Shown: positions 1 through 10,892, numbered from the stretch's first letter. The stretch is DNA of 64,000 bases from Paludibacteraceae bacterium (GCA_031292565.1 JARLGW010000011.1:62001-126000), one strand, 5' to 3'. Notes: generated by a model not told the origin, from the letters alone. A program made the numbers and translations.

Positions 1-2682
1 CCGCTTGAAGTTTTCAAGAACAGCCACGTCTAGTTTATGTATTGATTCCGATAGTTTTTGTCCTTTAAAGTCATCTTCGGTAAATGGGATGTCAATACTG
101 AATGTTGATAGTACATCGAGAGCAAGGCCTTCGTGATCGCTTTCTTTATGATACGTTTCCACAACTTCCGAAACGGAATCAAAAATCATGTTGGAAATAT
201 CCACCCCGATGCGTTCGCCCATTAAAGCGTGGCGGCGTTTTGTATAAACCACTTCACGTTGAGAGTTCATCACATCATCGTATTCCAACAATCGTTTACG
301 AATACCGAAGTTGTTTTCTTCCACCTTCTTTTGAGCTCGTTCGATAGAACGTGAAATCATAGAATGTTGGATTACTTCACCGTCTTCAAAACCGAGTCTG
401 TCCATCACACCAGCAATACGTTCAGAACCGAACAGACGCATCAAATCGTCTTCCAACGAAACGTAGAATACGGATGAACCTGGATCGCCCTGACGTCCGG
501 CACGACCACGCAACTGTCTGTCCACACGGCGAGATTCATGTCTTTCCGTTCCTATAATAGCCAAACCGCCTGATGCTTTTACCGAAGGCGATAGTTTAAT
601 ATCGGTACCACGACCTGCCATGTTGGTGGCAATGGTTACGGTACCCGGTTGCCCGGCTTGAGCTACAATTTCGGCTTCCCGTTGGTGTAGCTTGGCATTT
701 AACACGTTGTGTTTTATTTTGCGCAGCGTAAGCATACGGCTAAGTAACTCGGATATTTCCACGGAGGTAGTACCTACTAGCACGGAGCGACCTGCTTCTA
801 CCAGTGCTATTGTTTCATCTATTACTGCGTTGTATTTTTCGCGTTTGGTTCGATACACGCGGTCTTCTATGTCGTTACGAGAAATAGCCTGATTGGTTGG
901 TATCACTACCACATCCAATTTATAGATGTCCCAAAATTCACCAGCTTCTGTTTCGGCAGTACCGGTCATACCGGCTAATTTTTGGTACATACGGAAGTAA
1001 TTCTGCAACGTGATGGTTGCAAAAGTTTGGGTGGCGGCTTCTACTTTCACGCCTTCTTTGGCTTCAATGGCTTGATGTAAGCCATCGGAGTAACGGCGGC
1101 CATCCATGATACGGCCTGTTTGCTCGTCAACAATCAACACCTTGTTATCAATAACTACATATTCGGTGTCTTTTTCAAACAGGGTATATGCTTTTAATAA
1201 CTGGTTGATGGTGTGTAGTATTTCCGATTTTACAGCGTATCGTTGTAATAATTCATCTTTTTTCAGTTGCTTTTCATCATCGGAATTTGCTGATTTTTCT
1301 ATTTCAGCCATTTCGCTTCCCACATCGGGAAGGATGAAGAAACGAGCATCGTCCGACCCTTTTGTTAGAGCATCAATACCCTTATCTGTAAGCTCTATTG
1401 TGTTATTTTTTTCATCAATAACAAAGTATAACGGATCAGTAGCAATATACATGTTACGGTTATTTTCCGCGATGTAATATTCTTCTGTTTTAATTAACGT
1501 GTGTCTAACGCCTTGTTCACTCAAAAATTTGATTAATGGGTTGTTTTTAGGCAAAGCCTTAAACGAACGGAATAAAGCTAAAGCTCCAGCTTCCTGTTCT
1601 TTTTTATCGTCTGACTTCATTAGCTTTTTGGCTTCGGTCAGATAGTTGGTTGCTAATGTTCGTTGTAGGTTTACCAACTTATCTACTTTCGGACGTAGTT
1701 CTTCAAACATTTGGTCGTCGCCTTTCGGTATGGGACCTGATATGATAAGTGGTGTACGGGCATCATCAATTAATACGGAATCGACCTCATCCACGATAGC
1801 GTAATTGTGTTTGCGTTGCACCAAGTCGAGTGGCGAAGTGGCCATGTTGTCACGCAAATAGTCGAAGCCAAATTCATTGTTTGTTCCGAAAGTAATATCG
1901 GCTTCGTAAGCTTTGCGTCGTTCGTCGGAGTTTGGTTCATGTCTATCAATACAATCCACCGTTAACCCGTGGAACATATAGAGAGGCCCCATCCATTCGG
2001 AGTCACGTTTTGCTAAATAATCATTCACTGTAACGATGTGAACACCGTTTCCGGTAAGTGCATTAAGAAATACAGGAAGTGTAGCAACCAGTGTTTTACC
2101 TTCACCTGTTGCCATCTCGGATATTTTACCTTTATGTAGTACCACACCACCAATTAACTGTACGTCGTAATGGCACATGTCCCATGTCACGAGATTACCC
2201 CCGGCAGTCCAACTGTTTTGGTAAATAGCCTTGTCCCCATCAATGCTAACAAAATCATGTTCGGCAGCCAATGTTCGGTCGAAGTCCTGAGCAGTAACAA
2301 CAATTTCAGTATTGTTTTTGAATCTGCGGGCGGTTTCTTTAATGATAGAAAAAGCTTCGGGTAAAATTTCGTCTAATGCCTTTTCCGATTTTTCCGTGAT
2401 TAGCTTTTCAAGCTTATCTATTTCGTTGTAAAATTTTTCTCTGTGGTCTATATCCGTGTTTTCTATTTCCTCTTTTAGTTCCAATATCCGATTCTTCTCG
2501 GAAGTAATAGCCTCTTCAATTCGTTGTTTGAGCAATTGCGTGTGTGCTCTTAATTCGTCGTTTGAAAGTTTTTCTATATCAGGATAAACGGCTTTTATTT
2601 TATCAATATAAGGTGTTATTTCCTTTAAGTCACGATCGGACTTGTTTCCCAATATTTTGGTTAATAGTGAATTAAATCCCAT
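1..2682 (-). CDS. secA: SecA preprotein translocase ATPase, 3' end outside window
   Basis: Motor ATPase that pushes unfolded preproteins through SecYEG at the inner membrane. The reading frame runs from an ATG at 2682 to the window edge without a stop (894 codons). Bacteroidota SecA is about 1100 residues, so roughly 200 C-terminal residues are missing. Visible on translation are the Walker A motif MATGEGKT (residues 190-197), a DEVDS Walker B/DEAD-like motif, the [15 protein letters not shown] motif of the first nucleotide-binding fold, and the preprotein crosslinking region. The Walker A lies further from the N-terminus than in E. coli because of the extra N-terminal insertion usual in this phylum. 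A perfect TAnnTTTG box lies 108 bases upstream. Identification is by direct recognition of the motifs and is secure; the truncation is only the window boundary. Confidence 0.97.
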   Translation of the reverse strand, partial: MGFNSLLTKILGNKSDRDLKEITPYIDKIKAVYPDIEKLSNDELRAHTQLLKQRIEEAITSEKNRILELKEEIENTDIDHREKFYNEIDKLEKLITEKSEKALDEILPEAFSIIKETARRFKNNTEIVVTAQDFDRTLAAEHDFVSIDGDKAIYQNSWTAGGNLVTWDMCHYDVQLIGGVVLHKGKISEMATGEGKTLVATLPVFLNALTGNGVHIVTVNDYLAKRDSEWMGPLYMFHGLTVDCIDRHEPNSDERRKAYEADITFGTNNEFGFDYLRDNMATSPLDLVQRKHNYAIVDEVDSVLIDDARTPLIISGPIPKGDDQMFEELRPKVDKLVNLQRTLATNYLTEAKKLMKSDDKKEQEAGALALFRSFKALPKNNPLIKFLSEQGVRHTLIKTEEYYIAENNRNMYIATDPLYFVIDEKNNTIELTDKGIDALTKGSDDARFFILPDVGSEMAEIEKSANSDDEKQLKKDELLQRYAVKSEILHTINQLLKAYTLFEKDTEYVVIDNKVLIVDEQTGRIMDGRRYSDGLHQAIEAKEGVKVEAATQTFATITLQNYFRMYQKLAGMTGTAETEAGEFWDIYKLDVVVIPTNQAISRNDIEDRVYRTKREKYNAVIDETIALVEAGRSVLVGTTSVEISELLSRMLTLRKIKHNVLNAKLHQREAEIVAQAGQPGTVTIATNMAGRGTDIKLSPSVKASGGLAIIGTERHESRRVDRQLRGRAGRQGDPGSSVFYVSLEDDLMRLFGSERIAGVMDRLGFEDGEVIQHSMISRSIERAQKKVEENNFGIRKRLLEYDDVMNSQREVVYTKRRHALMGERIGVDISNMIFDSVSEVVETYHKESDHEGLALDVLSTFSIDIPFTEDDFKGQKLSESIHKLDVAVLENFKR

Positions 2683-2789
2683 GATTTTTGTTTATGTTTT
2701 GTAGAAATCTTGTTTTGTTATAATGAATTAGAGAAATAAATTTACGGTAAACTACATGAATAGAGTAATATGCAAATTTTATAATTTCA

Positions 2790-2797
2790 CAAAGATA
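2790..2797 (-). promoter_or_regulatory. -7 promoter element for secA
   Basis: TATCTTTG on the minus strand, a perfect match to the Bacteroidota TAnnTTTG box, 108 bases upstream of the secA ATG. The -33 TTTG element is weak. The leader would be about 100 bases. Confidence 0.55.
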
Positions 2798-2903
2798 ACA
2801 ATTCTACTTATTTTAGGTCGTAAAGCATAAAACTTTTAATTATTTTTTCAAGATTAGGGAACGAATAGATTAATAAGGCGAGAGTCTTGTTTTGATAAAC
2901 AAC

Positions 2904-2940
2904 AAAAAAGACCGTTTTTGTTAAGAAACGGTCTTTTTTA
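2904..2940 (-). terminator. Intrinsic terminator after fabG
   Basis: Perfect 13-bp stem (AAAAAGACCGTTT with AAACGGTCTTTTT) and a short loop, followed on the minus strand by a T-run. It lies 21 bases beyond the fabG stop and separates fabG from secA. Confidence 0.85.
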
Positions 2941-2960
2941 CGTATGTTGGTTTTTGAATT

Positions 2961-3707
2961 CTATGTGTTTAAAGCACCGCAAACACTAATTACTTGTCCG
3001 CTCACATAGCTGGAAAGGTCGGATGCGAGAAATAAAGCTACTTTAGCTACTTCGTCGGGAGTACCTCCTCGGCGCATTGGAATTTTCTCATTCCATCCGG
3101 CACGTTGCTCTTCGGTGAGCGCATGAGTCATTTCGGTTTCAATGTATCCTGGAGCTATCGCGTTAGAGCGGATACCGCGTGAGCCTAATTCTTTGGCCAT
3201 AGATTTTGCCAACCCTATTAACCCTGCTTTTGAAGCTGAATAATTTGCTTGTCCACCATTACCGGCTACCCCTACCACCGAACTCATATTGATAATGGAA
3301 CCTGATTTTTGTTTCATCATGATAGGAGTACAAGCGTTGATAAAGTTGAACGCCGATTTTAAATTCACGTTGATTACAGCATCCCATTGTTGTTCGCTCA
3401 TACGCATCATTAGTCCGTCTTTGGTTATACCCGCGTTGTTTATCAACACATCCACACGTCCAAAATCTTTTACAATTTCGGCAACCACTTTGTGTGTATC
3501 TTCAAAGTTGGCAGCGTTTGACGCGTATCCTTTTGCCTTTACACCTAAAGCTGCTATTTCGGCTTCGGTTGCTTTCGCGTTATCATCAATGTTCAAATCT
3601 GTAAATGCAATGGACGCTCCTTCACTTGCTAATTTTAATGCTATTGCTTTACCAATACCTCTTGCAGCACCGGTAATAATAGCCACTTTACCTTCTAATA
3701 ATTTCAT
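2961..3707 (-). CDS. fabG: 3-oxoacyl-ACP reductase FabG
   Basis: NADPH-dependent reduction of 3-oxoacyl-ACP to 3-hydroxyacyl-ACP in the type II fatty acid elongation cycle, cytoplasmic. The short-chain dehydrogenase signature is complete: TGAARGIG cofactor loop near residue 12, NNAG near 88, catalytic Ser in MSSVVG, and YSASK (Tyr and Lys). The C-terminus has the usual SxYVxGQ motif. The open frame extends to 3770, but I place the start at the ATG at 3707: this gives 248 residues, the family length, and puts a TAnnTTTG box (3739-3746) upstream of the start rather than inside the gene. It has its own promoter and terminator, so it is probably monocistronic. The residues normal for FabG are all present; a general SDR of other specificity is less likely. 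Confidence 0.93.
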   Translation of the reverse strand: MKLLEGKVAIITGAARGIGKAIALKLASEGASIAFTDLNIDDNAKATEAEIAALGVKAKGYASNAANFEDTHKVVAEIVKDFGRVDVLINNAGITKDGLMMRMSEQQWDAVINVNLKSAFNFINACTPIMMKQKSGSIINMSSVVGVAGNGGQANYSASKAGLIGLAKSMAKELGSRGIRSNAIAPGYIETEMTHALTEEQRAGWNEKIPMRRGGTPDEVAKVALFLASDLSSYVSGQVISVCGALNT

Positions 3708-3738
3708 TTTTGTTTCTAATTTAAGAAGTTTGACGGCG

Positions 3739-3746
3739 CAAAAGTA
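3739..3746 (-). promoter_or_regulatory. -7 promoter element for fabG
   Basis: TACTTTTG on the minus strand, 32 bases upstream of the chosen ATG, with an ATTG 21 bases further upstream in the -33 position. It decides the start codon: the longer open frame would place the promoter inside the coding sequence. Confidence 0.7.
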
Positions 3747-3772
3747 AACATTTTTTGCAAAAGTGTGCAATA

Positions 3773-4822
3773 TTAGTACACATCAAAAGAGTTTTTTACA
3801 ATTGCATCCAATTCTTTCGTTACCATTATTTTTTTGCAAAACACTTTGCCGTCTTTTTCTATCAGGTTATTACCCTTTGCTTTTTCCGATGAAATCAGCA
3901 CATAGTAAATGCCCGTTTTTGTGGTGATATTAAAAAATCCATTTTTATCGACGGTGAGATTTTGTATGGCTCCTGAGTTTTTCAGCAAGGTTATATTTTT
4001 GTCCGCCCGTTGCGTTATCTTATCAAAAGCATCATCGTCCGCCACTTTCCACCCTTTAAGTTGTTCGGTTATTTCGTCGGGTACCTTATCACCCGTTAGC
4101 TTGTATTGGTTGGCTATTTCGCGGTAAGCACTTCCGAAAAGGAAAGTATCTACGGCTGCTATATCGAATTGAGGTACGTTAGTTGAGTCAACGATTAAAA
4201 CCTGCGCACCACTATCGGGTTTGCTTATGTTGTTTTTGGTTATGTAGTAAGAAATGATACCTTTTATCTTGCCTTCTTGTTTTGCGTCTACGCCAACCGG
4301 TGCTTTTTTGGGTGTAGGTATTGTCATTGTAACTACTACAGGGGCTGGCACGGCTACGGGGATAGTTGCAGTGTCGGGAGCCGTTGCTTTTTTCGTAGTT
4401 TTCGCGGTATCAGTAGGAGTGGCTTTTTTTGTGGTATCAATAGCTGTTGCTTTTGCTGCTACCACGGGTGTTGCTGCAACTGGCACCGTAGCTATAGCTG
4501 TAACCGCTTGTGGAGATGCTGTTGCGGCTGCACTTGTATTGGCTGGAATTGTTGTGTTGGGTGCTGTTGCTACCGATACCTGATCTTTGAATTTGTAGTT
4601 TGCATTTACCGAAACCATGCTGTCGTTGAAGTAAACCACGTTAATGTCGTTGTATGTTATTTTCAGCTTGTTGCCTAGCAACGATAGGTATAAGGTGTCT
4701 TTTGAACCACCTTCAACACGTCCTTTTAGTATTCCCCCGTTTTTCAGAAATACTACATGTTGTCCCCAACAGAAAGAGAAAATGAGTATCAATAATAAAG
4801 AGGAAAAAATTATTTTTTTCAT
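3773..4822 (-). CDS. Exported protein with Ala/Thr/Pro linker, function unknown
   Basis: I do not recognise a named family over the full length (349 residues). The N-terminus is a signal peptide ending near WGQ (residue 21). Residues about 22-75 form a small beta-rich domain of the type 'lysine-asparagine-glycine-glycine ... isoleucine-x-tyrosine-x-aspartate-isoleucine ... tyrosine-phenylalanine-asparagine-aspartate', which also occurs in the divergent gene at 5054. Residues about 80-180 are low complexity, rich in Ala, Thr, Pro and Val with repeated ATP-like and TTKKAT-like units, typical of a flexible periplasmic linker. Residues about 185-349 form a charged, apparently globular C-terminal domain. 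No lipobox and no later membrane segments are seen, so it is probably periplasmic. It lies just upstream of fabG but fabG has its own promoter. Confidence 0.7.
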   Translation of the reverse strand: MKKIIFSSLLLILIFSFCWGQHVVFLKNGGILKGRVEGGSKDTLYLSLLGNKLKITYNDINVVYFNDSMVSVNANYKFKDQVSVATAPNTTIPANTSAAATASPQAVTAIATVPVAATPVVAAKATAIDTTKKATPTDTAKTTKKATAPDTATIPVAVPAPVVVTMTIPTPKKAPVGVDAKQEGKIKGIISYYITKNNISKPDSGAQVLIVDSTNVPQFDIAAVDTFLFGSAYREIANQYKLTGDKVPDEITEQLKGWKVADDDAFDKITQRADKNITLLKNSGAIQNLTVDKNGFFNITTKTGIYYVLISSEKAKGNNLIEKDGKVFCKKIMVTKELDAIVKNSFDVY

Positions 4823-4935
4823 GGGTATCGATTTTTTTTATGCCATTAAATGAAATTAAGTCACAAAAGAAACAATAAATTAGAGTTTTTCAAAATACTA
4901 ACTTTCTTTTTGGTGAAATTTGAAATTAATAGTTT

Positions 4936-4943
4936 TATTTTTG
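4936..4943 (+). promoter_or_regulatory. Possible -7 promoter element for the OMP gene at 5054
   Basis: TATTTTTG on the plus strand in the divergent spacer, 111 bases upstream of the likely start at 5054. The region is very AT-rich, so chance matches are more likely here than elsewhere. Confidence 0.4.
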
Positions 4944-5053
4944 TCGTAGAATTTTTTTTACAAGCTTTTATTGAGAAATGAATATTAACCATTGGTAAGA
5001 CTAACTTCTGAGAAATATTTAAGACTGTTATGAAATTAAAAAATGAAAATAAA

Positions 5054-5938
5054 ATGAAGAAAATATGGATTCTTTTATTCGTATTCGGGTGTTCTGTTTC
5101 TGTTTTCTCTAAAGATTTAATCGTCACCAAGGAAGGTGATTCTATTAAATGCAAGATATTAAACACGACGGATAATTACTTGTATTATAATCATATAGAT
5201 AAGGGACAGGTAACGGACTCCAAATTGGAAATGAGCCAGGTAAAATATTTTGAACGAGGTTTTTATAAAACTGCAAAATTAACCAATGTTCAGATGGATA
5301 GTATTTACAAGCCTTCCCGCTGGCGTTTTGGCTTGGAGTGTGGGTATAGCCGTTGGATAGCTAAAAACCCTAGCGGAATAACCTCCGATTTGTCCTCCTA
5401 CCTGAATGGTCTGAAAAACGGATTCAACTATGCTGCCGATGTTACTTATTATTTTAATCAGCGTTGGGGTGTCGGGATGAAATATCACGGTTTTAATTCC
5501 AGCAACAGCCTTGATGATTATTCGGTTACAAGCACAGATGGCACGGTTACTACCGGCACTATTAGCGATAAGGAGTGGATCCAATATTTTGGTCCCTATG
5601 GAAGTTACCGTTACATATTGCCTAATGATAAACGAAATGTTTTGTATGCAAATCTAGGTGTAGGTTATACGCTTTATCGAGATAAGGGCGCTGCGCCTTC
5701 TACCACGGATGTTACCATTACAGGTCATCAGGTTGGTGTTTTTGCAAACCTTGGTTACGATTACTTTATTACTAAAAATTTCGCGTTAGGCGTTGAGCTG
5801 GGTTTTAATGTAGCCAAGCTATCGAAATATAAAACTGACGATGGTACTACAACCGAAACGGTTTCGCTGGATAGTGATAGCCATGTCAGCCTAAATACCT
5901 TGGATGTTTCGGTGGGGCTGAAGTACAATCTTAAATAA
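5054..5938 (+). CDS. Outer membrane beta-barrel protein, function unknown
   Basis: Predicted 294-residue exported protein. I use the ATG at 5054 (MKKIW...), which starts a standard signal peptide ending near VFSK; a longer frame begins at 5030 but adds a charged stretch before the signal peptide. Residues about 20-75 are a small beta domain resembling the N-terminal domain of the divergent gene ending at 4822. From about residue 90 the sequence alternates short hydrophobic/aromatic strands with turns (tyrosine/glycine-rich segments such as WRFGLECGYSRW, NLGVGYTLYRD and FALGVELGFNV), and ends in VGLKYNLK, an outer membrane strand with a polar end. This fits an 8-strand porin-like barrel. Ligand or role cannot be told from the sequence. 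A terminator follows directly. Confidence 0.75.
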   Translation: MKKIWILLFVFGCSVSVFSKDLIVTKEGDSIKCKILNTTDNYLYYNHIDKGQVTDSKLEMSQVKYFERGFYKTAKLTNVQMDSIYKPSRWRFGLECGYSRWIAKNPSGITSDLSSYLNGLKNGFNYAADVTYYFNQRWGVGMKYHGFNSSNSLDDYSVTSTDGTVTTGTISDKEWIQYFGPYGSYRYILPNDKRNVLYANLGVGYTLYRDKGAAPSTTDVTITGHQVGVFANLGYDYFITKNFALGVELGFNVAKLSKYKTDDGTTTETVSLDSDSHVSLNTLDVSVGLKYNLK

Positions 5939-5953
5939 ATTCAGGCTGGAGTA

Positions 5954-5990
5954 AAAACAAAAAAGAGGCTTTTTGCCTCTTTTTTGTTTT
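5954..5990. terminator. Bidirectional intrinsic terminator
   Basis: AAAAAAGAGGC and GCCTCTTTTTT form a stem around a TTTT loop, with an A-run before and a T-run after. It lies between two convergent genes (stops at 5938 and 6005) and can serve both. Confidence 0.85.
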
Positions 5991-6004
5991 ATAGATAATT
6001 CAAA

Positions 6005-6985
6005 TTACTTTACAATTACAGTTTTAGCTGTTGTTGTTGATTCTGAAATGTATTGAACAACGTAAGTGCCTTGAGGTAAACTGAAAGAAGCTTCTGAGCT
6101 AACAACTTTTTGTGCAACTAAAGCTCCACTTATAGAAATAACTTTTACGGTACCGGATGCAGGTACTTGCACAGAAAGAGAACCTGCTGATGAGATTACT
6201 TTAAATGCAGACTCCGAACTTACTGTTTTAATGTTTGTAGGTGTAGAGGTAGTTAAGTAATTGCAGATATTTACAAGTAATTTTAACCCGTCGCTAGTTA
6301 AATAACCTTGAGATAGGGTGTTGATACCAAATTGAATATACGTTTTAGGAAAAGAAAAACTTTTTGATGTTGTTACATTCAACATGGTTGAGCCTGCGGC
6401 AATTTCTAAAATACAGGTGTTTGTTCCTCCGGTGATAGTTGATAATTGTGTTAGCGTCCCAGCAGTCAATAAAGATTGCGTGATATTTGCATAATCAATA
6501 CCTTTTGAGGTTCCTACTTGTGAAATAATAGAAATAGGAGAAGTTAAACCTGTAAAAATAGCATGACTTGATTCTCCAGAGGCAATAGTCATGGTTAATG
6601 CAGCAGCGTCTTCACCCCAAAGGGTGCTTGATGACCAACTCCATGCAGCAGCGGCTTTTTTATAAGCAAACACTTTCATGTTCAATACCGGTTTTTTAAC
6701 ACCTTGAATTCCAAGTATGCCAGTGGCTGTTGAACTTAACGGTTCAGCTACCAAAACCATGTCAATGGAGTCGGCTTGACAGGCAGCTCTTACTGTTGCT
6801 GTATCCTGAGTTGCTGCATTTACATCTACAATAGTGTACGTTTTTGCTAATTCTTTACGAATCAAGCTATCACCATTTACTTTAGGTGTAGCGGTTGATA
6901 CATACGCAATTTTCTTAGTGGTAGCAAAAGAAGTTAATGTAATTAACACTAGTAATGTTGTAGTAAAGATTTTTTTCATAGACAT
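6005..6985 (-). CDS. Secreted protein with a type IX-like C-terminal sorting domain
   Basis: A 326-residue exported protein. Residues 1-21 are a signal peptide (an alternative start two codons later gives MKKIFTTT). The last ~70 residues resemble the type A C-terminal domain of type IX secretion substrates: beta-rich, a central VKVISISGALV-like strand, then FSLPQGTYVVQYI and a terminal KTVIVK. Such tails are cleaved after transport across the outer membrane. The same window encodes SprA, the pore of that system, so the call is coherent. The body (about 22-250) alternates alpha/beta-like segments; an early KKIAYVST strand and an AIFTGL segment are loosely reminiscent of flavodoxin-like ThuA domains, but this is only an impression. 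The gene is monocistronic between a terminator and a divergent promoter. Confidence 0.7.
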   Translation of the reverse strand: MSMKKIFTTTLLVLITLTSFATTKKIAYVSTATPKVNGDSLIRKELAKTYTIVDVNAATQDTATVRAACQADSIDMVLVAEPLSSTATGILGIQGVKKPVLNMKVFAYKKAAAAWSWSSSTLWGEDAAALTMTIASGESSHAIFTGLTSPISIISQVGTSKGIDYANITQSLLTAGTLTQLSTITGGTNTCILEIAAGSTMLNVTTSKSFSFPKTYIQFGINTLSQGYLTSDGLKLLVNICNYLTTSTPTNIKTVSSESAFKVISSAGSLSVQVPASGTVKVISISGALVAQKVVSSEASFSLPQGTYVVQYISESTTTAKTVIVK

Positions 6986-7091
6986 TTAGTTTTATATAGA
7001 TTAATAATTCTGCAAATAAAACTGTTTTTCTTGGAATTAGAAATAAGTTTCTATGTCACTGGTAGTTATAAAATGTTAATAAAACTAAAAA

Positions 7092-7099
7092 CAAAGATA
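7092..7099 (-). promoter_or_regulatory. -7 promoter element for the gene ending at 6005
   Basis: TATCTTTG on the minus strand, 107 bases upstream of the start at 6985. It lies back to back with the purL promoter, 57 bases away. Confidence 0.5.
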
Positions 7100-7155
7100 T
7101 TCTGCTATATGTAAAAAGCATGTATGACAATCTTTTACATTCCGTCAAAAAATTT

Positions 7156-7163
7156 TACCTTTG
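7156..7163 (+). promoter_or_regulatory. -7 promoter element for purL
   Basis: TACCTTTG on the plus strand, 40 bases upstream of the purL ATG. A CTTTTAC in the -33 region is a weak partner. Confidence 0.65.
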
Positions 7164-7202
7164 CCATCAAAATAAATCTCACCCTTCATTCTTGGAAAAA
7201 AC

Positions 7203-10200
7203 ATGATTCTATTTTTCAGAACTCAGGAAAAAAGTATCCTAGCTGTGGATGCTGCTAAAGCTATTGAACAAGAGGATATTAATAAGCTAGTTTGGTTGTT
7301 TGGCGATGCAAGCTATTTAAATAGCGATTCGCTGGATGGTTGGTTTGTCGGCCCACGCCGGGAGATGATTACCCCTTGGAGTACCAATGCCGTGGAAATA
7401 ACCCAAAACATGGGGCTTAACGGTATTCTTCGTATAGAGGAATATTTTCCTGCCCAGGATGAAAATACAACGCATGACCCTATGCTACAACGCATGTATA
7501 ACGGGTTGGACCAAGATGTTTTCACCATAAAAAAGCAACCTGAACCAATTCTTGAAATTGAGGATATTGCTGCTTACAACAAGCAGGAAGGCTTGGCTCT
7601 GAGCGAGGATGAAATAGAATACTTGAACGAAACAGGTAAAAAGCTGGGGCGTAAACTTACTGATAGTGAGGTGTTCGGCTTCTCGCAAGTGAACTCCGAG
7701 CATTGCCGTCATAAAATTTTCAACGGCGTATATGTTATTGACGGAAAAGAAAAAGAAAGCTCGTTGTTTAACCTAATTCGTAAAACTTCGGATGAAAATC
7801 CGAATCGGTTGGTGTCAGCTTACAAAGACAATGTGGCTTTTAACGAAGGCCCTGAAATAGAACAATTTGCACCCGCTTCATTTGAAACCTCCGATTTTTT
7901 TGAAGTAAAGAAATTCAAATCCGTTATTTCCTTAAAAGCGGAAACACATAATTTTCCTACCACGGTAGAGCCTTTCAACGGTGCTGCTACCGGAACCGGG
8001 GGCGAAATTCGTGACCGCCTGGGTGGAGGAAAAGCATCTCTTCCTATTGCCGGAACGGCTGTGTATATGACCTCCTATCCTCGTACCGAGGAAGGTCGCT
8101 CGTGGGAGCAATCCACATTTCCTCGCAACTGGTTGTATCAAACGCCCGAACAAATATTAATTAAAGCATCCAATGGAGCCAGCGATTTTGGTAACAAATA
8201 CGGGCAACCTCTTATCTGCGGTTCGTTGCTCACCTTTGAACATGCTGAAAACGATAAAACTTACGGTTACGATAAAGTAATTATGATGGCTGGGGGCGTA
8301 GGGTATGGCAAAATGAGCGACAGCTTGAAAGGCACACCCGAAACCGGACAAAAAGTAGTGGTGATAGGGGGCGATAATTACCGTATCGGTATGGGTGGAG
8401 GAGCCGTGTCGTCAGTTGAAACCGGGCAATACTCCAATTCTATCGAGTTGAATGCCGTGCAACGTGCCAACCCCGAAATGCAAAAACGAGCAGCCAACGT
8501 AATTCGTGCCTTGGCTGAAAGCGATATTAACCCTATTGTATCTATCCACGATCATGGGGCAGGAGGGCATTTGAACTGCCTGTCAGAGTTAGTGGAAGCT
8601 ACCGGAGGAAAAATAGAGGTCGGTAATTTGCCTATCGGCGACCCAACTCTTTCGGCGAAAGAAATTATCGGAAACGAAAGCCAGGAGCGTATGGGCTTGC
8701 TAGTGAAAGAAGAAGATATAGATCATCTGCGTAAAATTGCCGAACGCGAACGCGCTCCGATGTACGTGGTGGGCGAAACCACGGGCGACATGCAGTTTGT
8801 ATTTGAGCAACCCGATGGTAAATGTCCGATTAATATTCCGTTGGATTACATGTTTGGCAAACCACCTCGCACGGTGATTACCGACAATACGATTAAAGAA
8901 AAATATGCTCCGATTAAAACAGAGGAGAGCAAGATAAGCGAATATATAGAGCAAGTGCTCCAATTGGAATCCGTGGCTTGTAAAGATTGGTTGACCAACA
9001 AGGTGGATCGCTCCGTAACGGGTAAAATAGCCAAACAACAATGCGCTGGAGAAATTCAGTTACCACTCAACGATTGTGGTGTGGTAGCGTTGGATTACAG
9101 AGGAGAGGCCGGAATAGCCACCTCTATCGGTCATGCACCGTTGGCAGCCCTTGTAAACCCATGTTCGGGTTCAATTTTGGCCATTGCCGAAGCGTTGACC
9201 AACATCGTGTGGGCTCCGCTTACCGAAGGCTTGAGCAGTGTGTCTTTAAGTGCCAACTGGATGTGGCCTTGTAAAAATCCCGGCGAAGATGCCCGTTTAT
9301 ACAAAGCCGTGGAAGCGTGTAGCGAGTTTGCCTGCGAGTTGGGTATCAATATTCCCACAGGAAAAGACTCTCTTTCCATGACTCAAAAATATGGGAATGA
9401 CAAAGTATTCTCACCCGGAACGGTTATTATTTCAGCCGGAGCCGAAGTGTCCGATGTAAAAAAAGTGGTAAGTCCTGTATTGGTTAACAATACCAAAACA
9501 ACCATTTTCCATATCGATTTCTCGTTCGACTCTCATAAACTGGGCGGTTCCGCTTTAGGTCAGGTGCTCAATAAGCTGGGTGATGAAGTGCCAACCGTGA
9601 AATATCCTGAATATTTCCACGATGCTTTTAACGCAGTTCAAAAATTAGTCAATAAAAATTTGATATTGGCGGGACACGATATTTCGGCCGGAGGTTTAAT
9701 TACCGCCTTGCTCGAAATGACTTTCGGCAATGTAGAAGGTGGGCTTACCATTAATTTGGATGGCATAGAAGAAACCGACTTGGTAAAAATTATATTCTCC
9801 GAAAACCCCGGTATTGTAATTCAAGTGAGCGACAAGCACGAGGTGCAAAAAATATTGGAAGAAAACGGTATCGGTTATGCCATTATAGGCCAACCATGCG
9901 AGGAACGCCATGTTATGCTATCCAAAGACGGCGTAAGCTACCAATTTGGTATCGATTACCTGCGCGACTTGTGGTTCAAAACCTCATACCTGTTGGATAG
10001 GAAACAAAGTGGAGCTTGCTGTGCCGAGGCTCGTTTTGAAAACTATAAAAAGCAGCCGCTTCAATTTCACTTCAACAGTTTGTTTAAAGGCAAATTTTCA
10101 CAATACGGCATTACGCAGGATAGAGAAGGAAAATCAGGTATCCGTGCCGCCATCATCCGTGAAAAAGGAACTAATGGCGAACGCGAAATGGCTTACGCCA

Positions 10201-10892
10201 TGTACTTGGCCGGCTTTGATGTGAAAGATGTACACATGACTGACTTGATTTCTGGACGTGAAACATTGGAGGATATAAATCTTATCGTGTTCTGCGGCGG
10301 ATTCTCCAACTCCGACGTGTTGGGTTCGGCCAAAGGATGGGCAGGCGGATTCTTGTACAACGAGAAAGCCAAGAAAGCCTTGGAAAACTTCTATGCACGC
10401 CCTGACACGTTAAGCTTAGGTATTTGCAATGGTTGCCAACTGATGGTGGAATTGAACCTGCTGAACCCTGAGCACGACGAACGCCCACGCATGCTGCATA
10501 ACGATTCGCACAAATTTGAATCGAACTTTATAGGCCTTACCATCCCATCTAATAAGTCGGTGATGTTTGGTTCCCTATCCGGTAGTAAATTAGGCGTGTG
10601 GGTAGCTCATGGAGAAGGAAAATTTCACTTGCCAAAGGCTGAAAGCGAATACAACATCATTGCCAATTATACACATGAAGATTACCCGGCTAACCCGAAT
10701 GGTTCGGATTACAATGTAGCCGGAATCTGCTCGAAAGACGGTCGTCACCTGGCTATGATGCCGCACTTGGAACGTGCCATCTTCCCTTGGCAATGGGCTT
10801 ACTATCCGCTTAACCGCAAAAATGAAGACCAGGTAACCCCTTGGATTGAAGCTTTTGTAAACGCGAAAAAATGGATCGAAGCTAATAAATAG
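7203..10892 (+). CDS. purL: Phosphoribosylformylglycinamidine synthase (large, single-chain)
   Basis: ATP- and glutamine-dependent conversion of FGAR to FGAM, the fourth step of purine synthesis. At 1229 residues it is the large single-chain form that contains the glutaminase, not the small PurL that needs PurQ and PurS. Visible in order are the N-terminal PurS-like region, the FGAM linker with [11 protein letters not shown] near residue 165, two AIRS-like ATP-binding halves (first with AETHNFPT and GTGGEIRD, second with [14 protein letters not shown]), and a C-terminal class I glutamine amidotransferase with GICNGCQ (nucleophile Cys1075) and the [12 protein letters not shown] end. All catalytic motifs are intact. 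It has a promoter just upstream, and a likely terminator follows, so it seems to be transcribed alone; no other pur gene is in the window. Confidence 0.97.
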   Translation: MILFFRTQEKSILAVDAAKAIEQEDINKLVWLFGDASYLNSDSLDGWFVGPRREMITPWSTNAVEITQNMGLNGILRIEEYFPAQDENTTHDPMLQRMYNGLDQDVFTIKKQPEPILEIEDIAAYNKQEGLALSEDEIEYLNETGKKLGRKLTDSEVFGFSQVNSEHCRHKIFNGVYVIDGKEKESSLFNLIRKTSDENPNRLVSAYKDNVAFNEGPEIEQFAPASFETSDFFEVKKFKSVISLKAETHNFPTTVEPFNGAATGTGGEIRDRLGGGKASLPIAGTAVYMTSYPRTEEGRSWEQSTFPRNWLYQTPEQILIKASNGASDFGNKYGQPLICGSLLTFEHAENDKTYGYDKVIMMAGGVGYGKMSDSLKGTPETGQKVVVIGGDNYRIGMGGGAVSSVETGQYSNSIELNAVQRANPEMQKRAANVIRALAESDINPIVSIHDHGAGGHLNCLSELVEATGGKIEVGNLPIGDPTLSAKEIIGNESQERMGLLVKEEDIDHLRKIAERERAPMYVVGETTGDMQFVFEQPDGKCPINIPLDYMFGKPPRTVITDNTIKEKYAPIKTEESKISEYIEQVLQLESVACKDWLTNKVDRSVTGKIAKQQCAGEIQLPLNDCGVVALDYRGEAGIATSIGHAPLAALVNPCSGSILAIAEALTNIVWAPLTEGLSSVSLSANWMWPCKNPGEDARLYKAVEACSEFACELGINIPTGKDSLSMTQKYGNDKVFSPGTVIISAGAEVSDVKKVVSPVLVNNTKTTIFHIDFSFDSHKLGGSALGQVLNKLGDEVPTVKYPEYFHDAFNAVQKLVNKNLILAGHDISAGGLITALLEMTFGNVEGGLTINLDGIEETDLVKIIFSENPGIVIQVSDKHEVQKILEENGIGYAIIGQPCEERHVMLSKDGVSYQFGIDYLRDLWFKTSYLLDRKQSGACCAEARFENYKKQPLQFHFNSLFKGKFSQYGITQDREGKSGIRAAIIREKGTNGEREMAYAMYLAGFDVKDVHMTDLISGRETLEDINLIVFCGGFSNSDVLGSAKGWAGGFLYNEKAKKALENFYARPDTLSLGICNGCQLMVELNLLNPEHDERPRMLHNDSHKFESNFIGLTIPSNKSVMFGSLSGSKLGVWVAHGEGKFHLPKAESEYNIIANYTHEDYPANPNGSDYNVAGICSKDGRHLAMMPHLERAIFPWQWAYYPLNRKNEDQVTPWIEAFVNAKKWIEANK

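Noticed and set aside
4254-4678. Overlapping plus-strand open frames rich in Ala/Val/Gly or in Cys/Tyr
   Set aside because: They are antisense to the Ala/Thr/Pro linker of the exported protein at 3773-4822; repetitive GCN/ACN codons give open antisense frames. No start context or family match.
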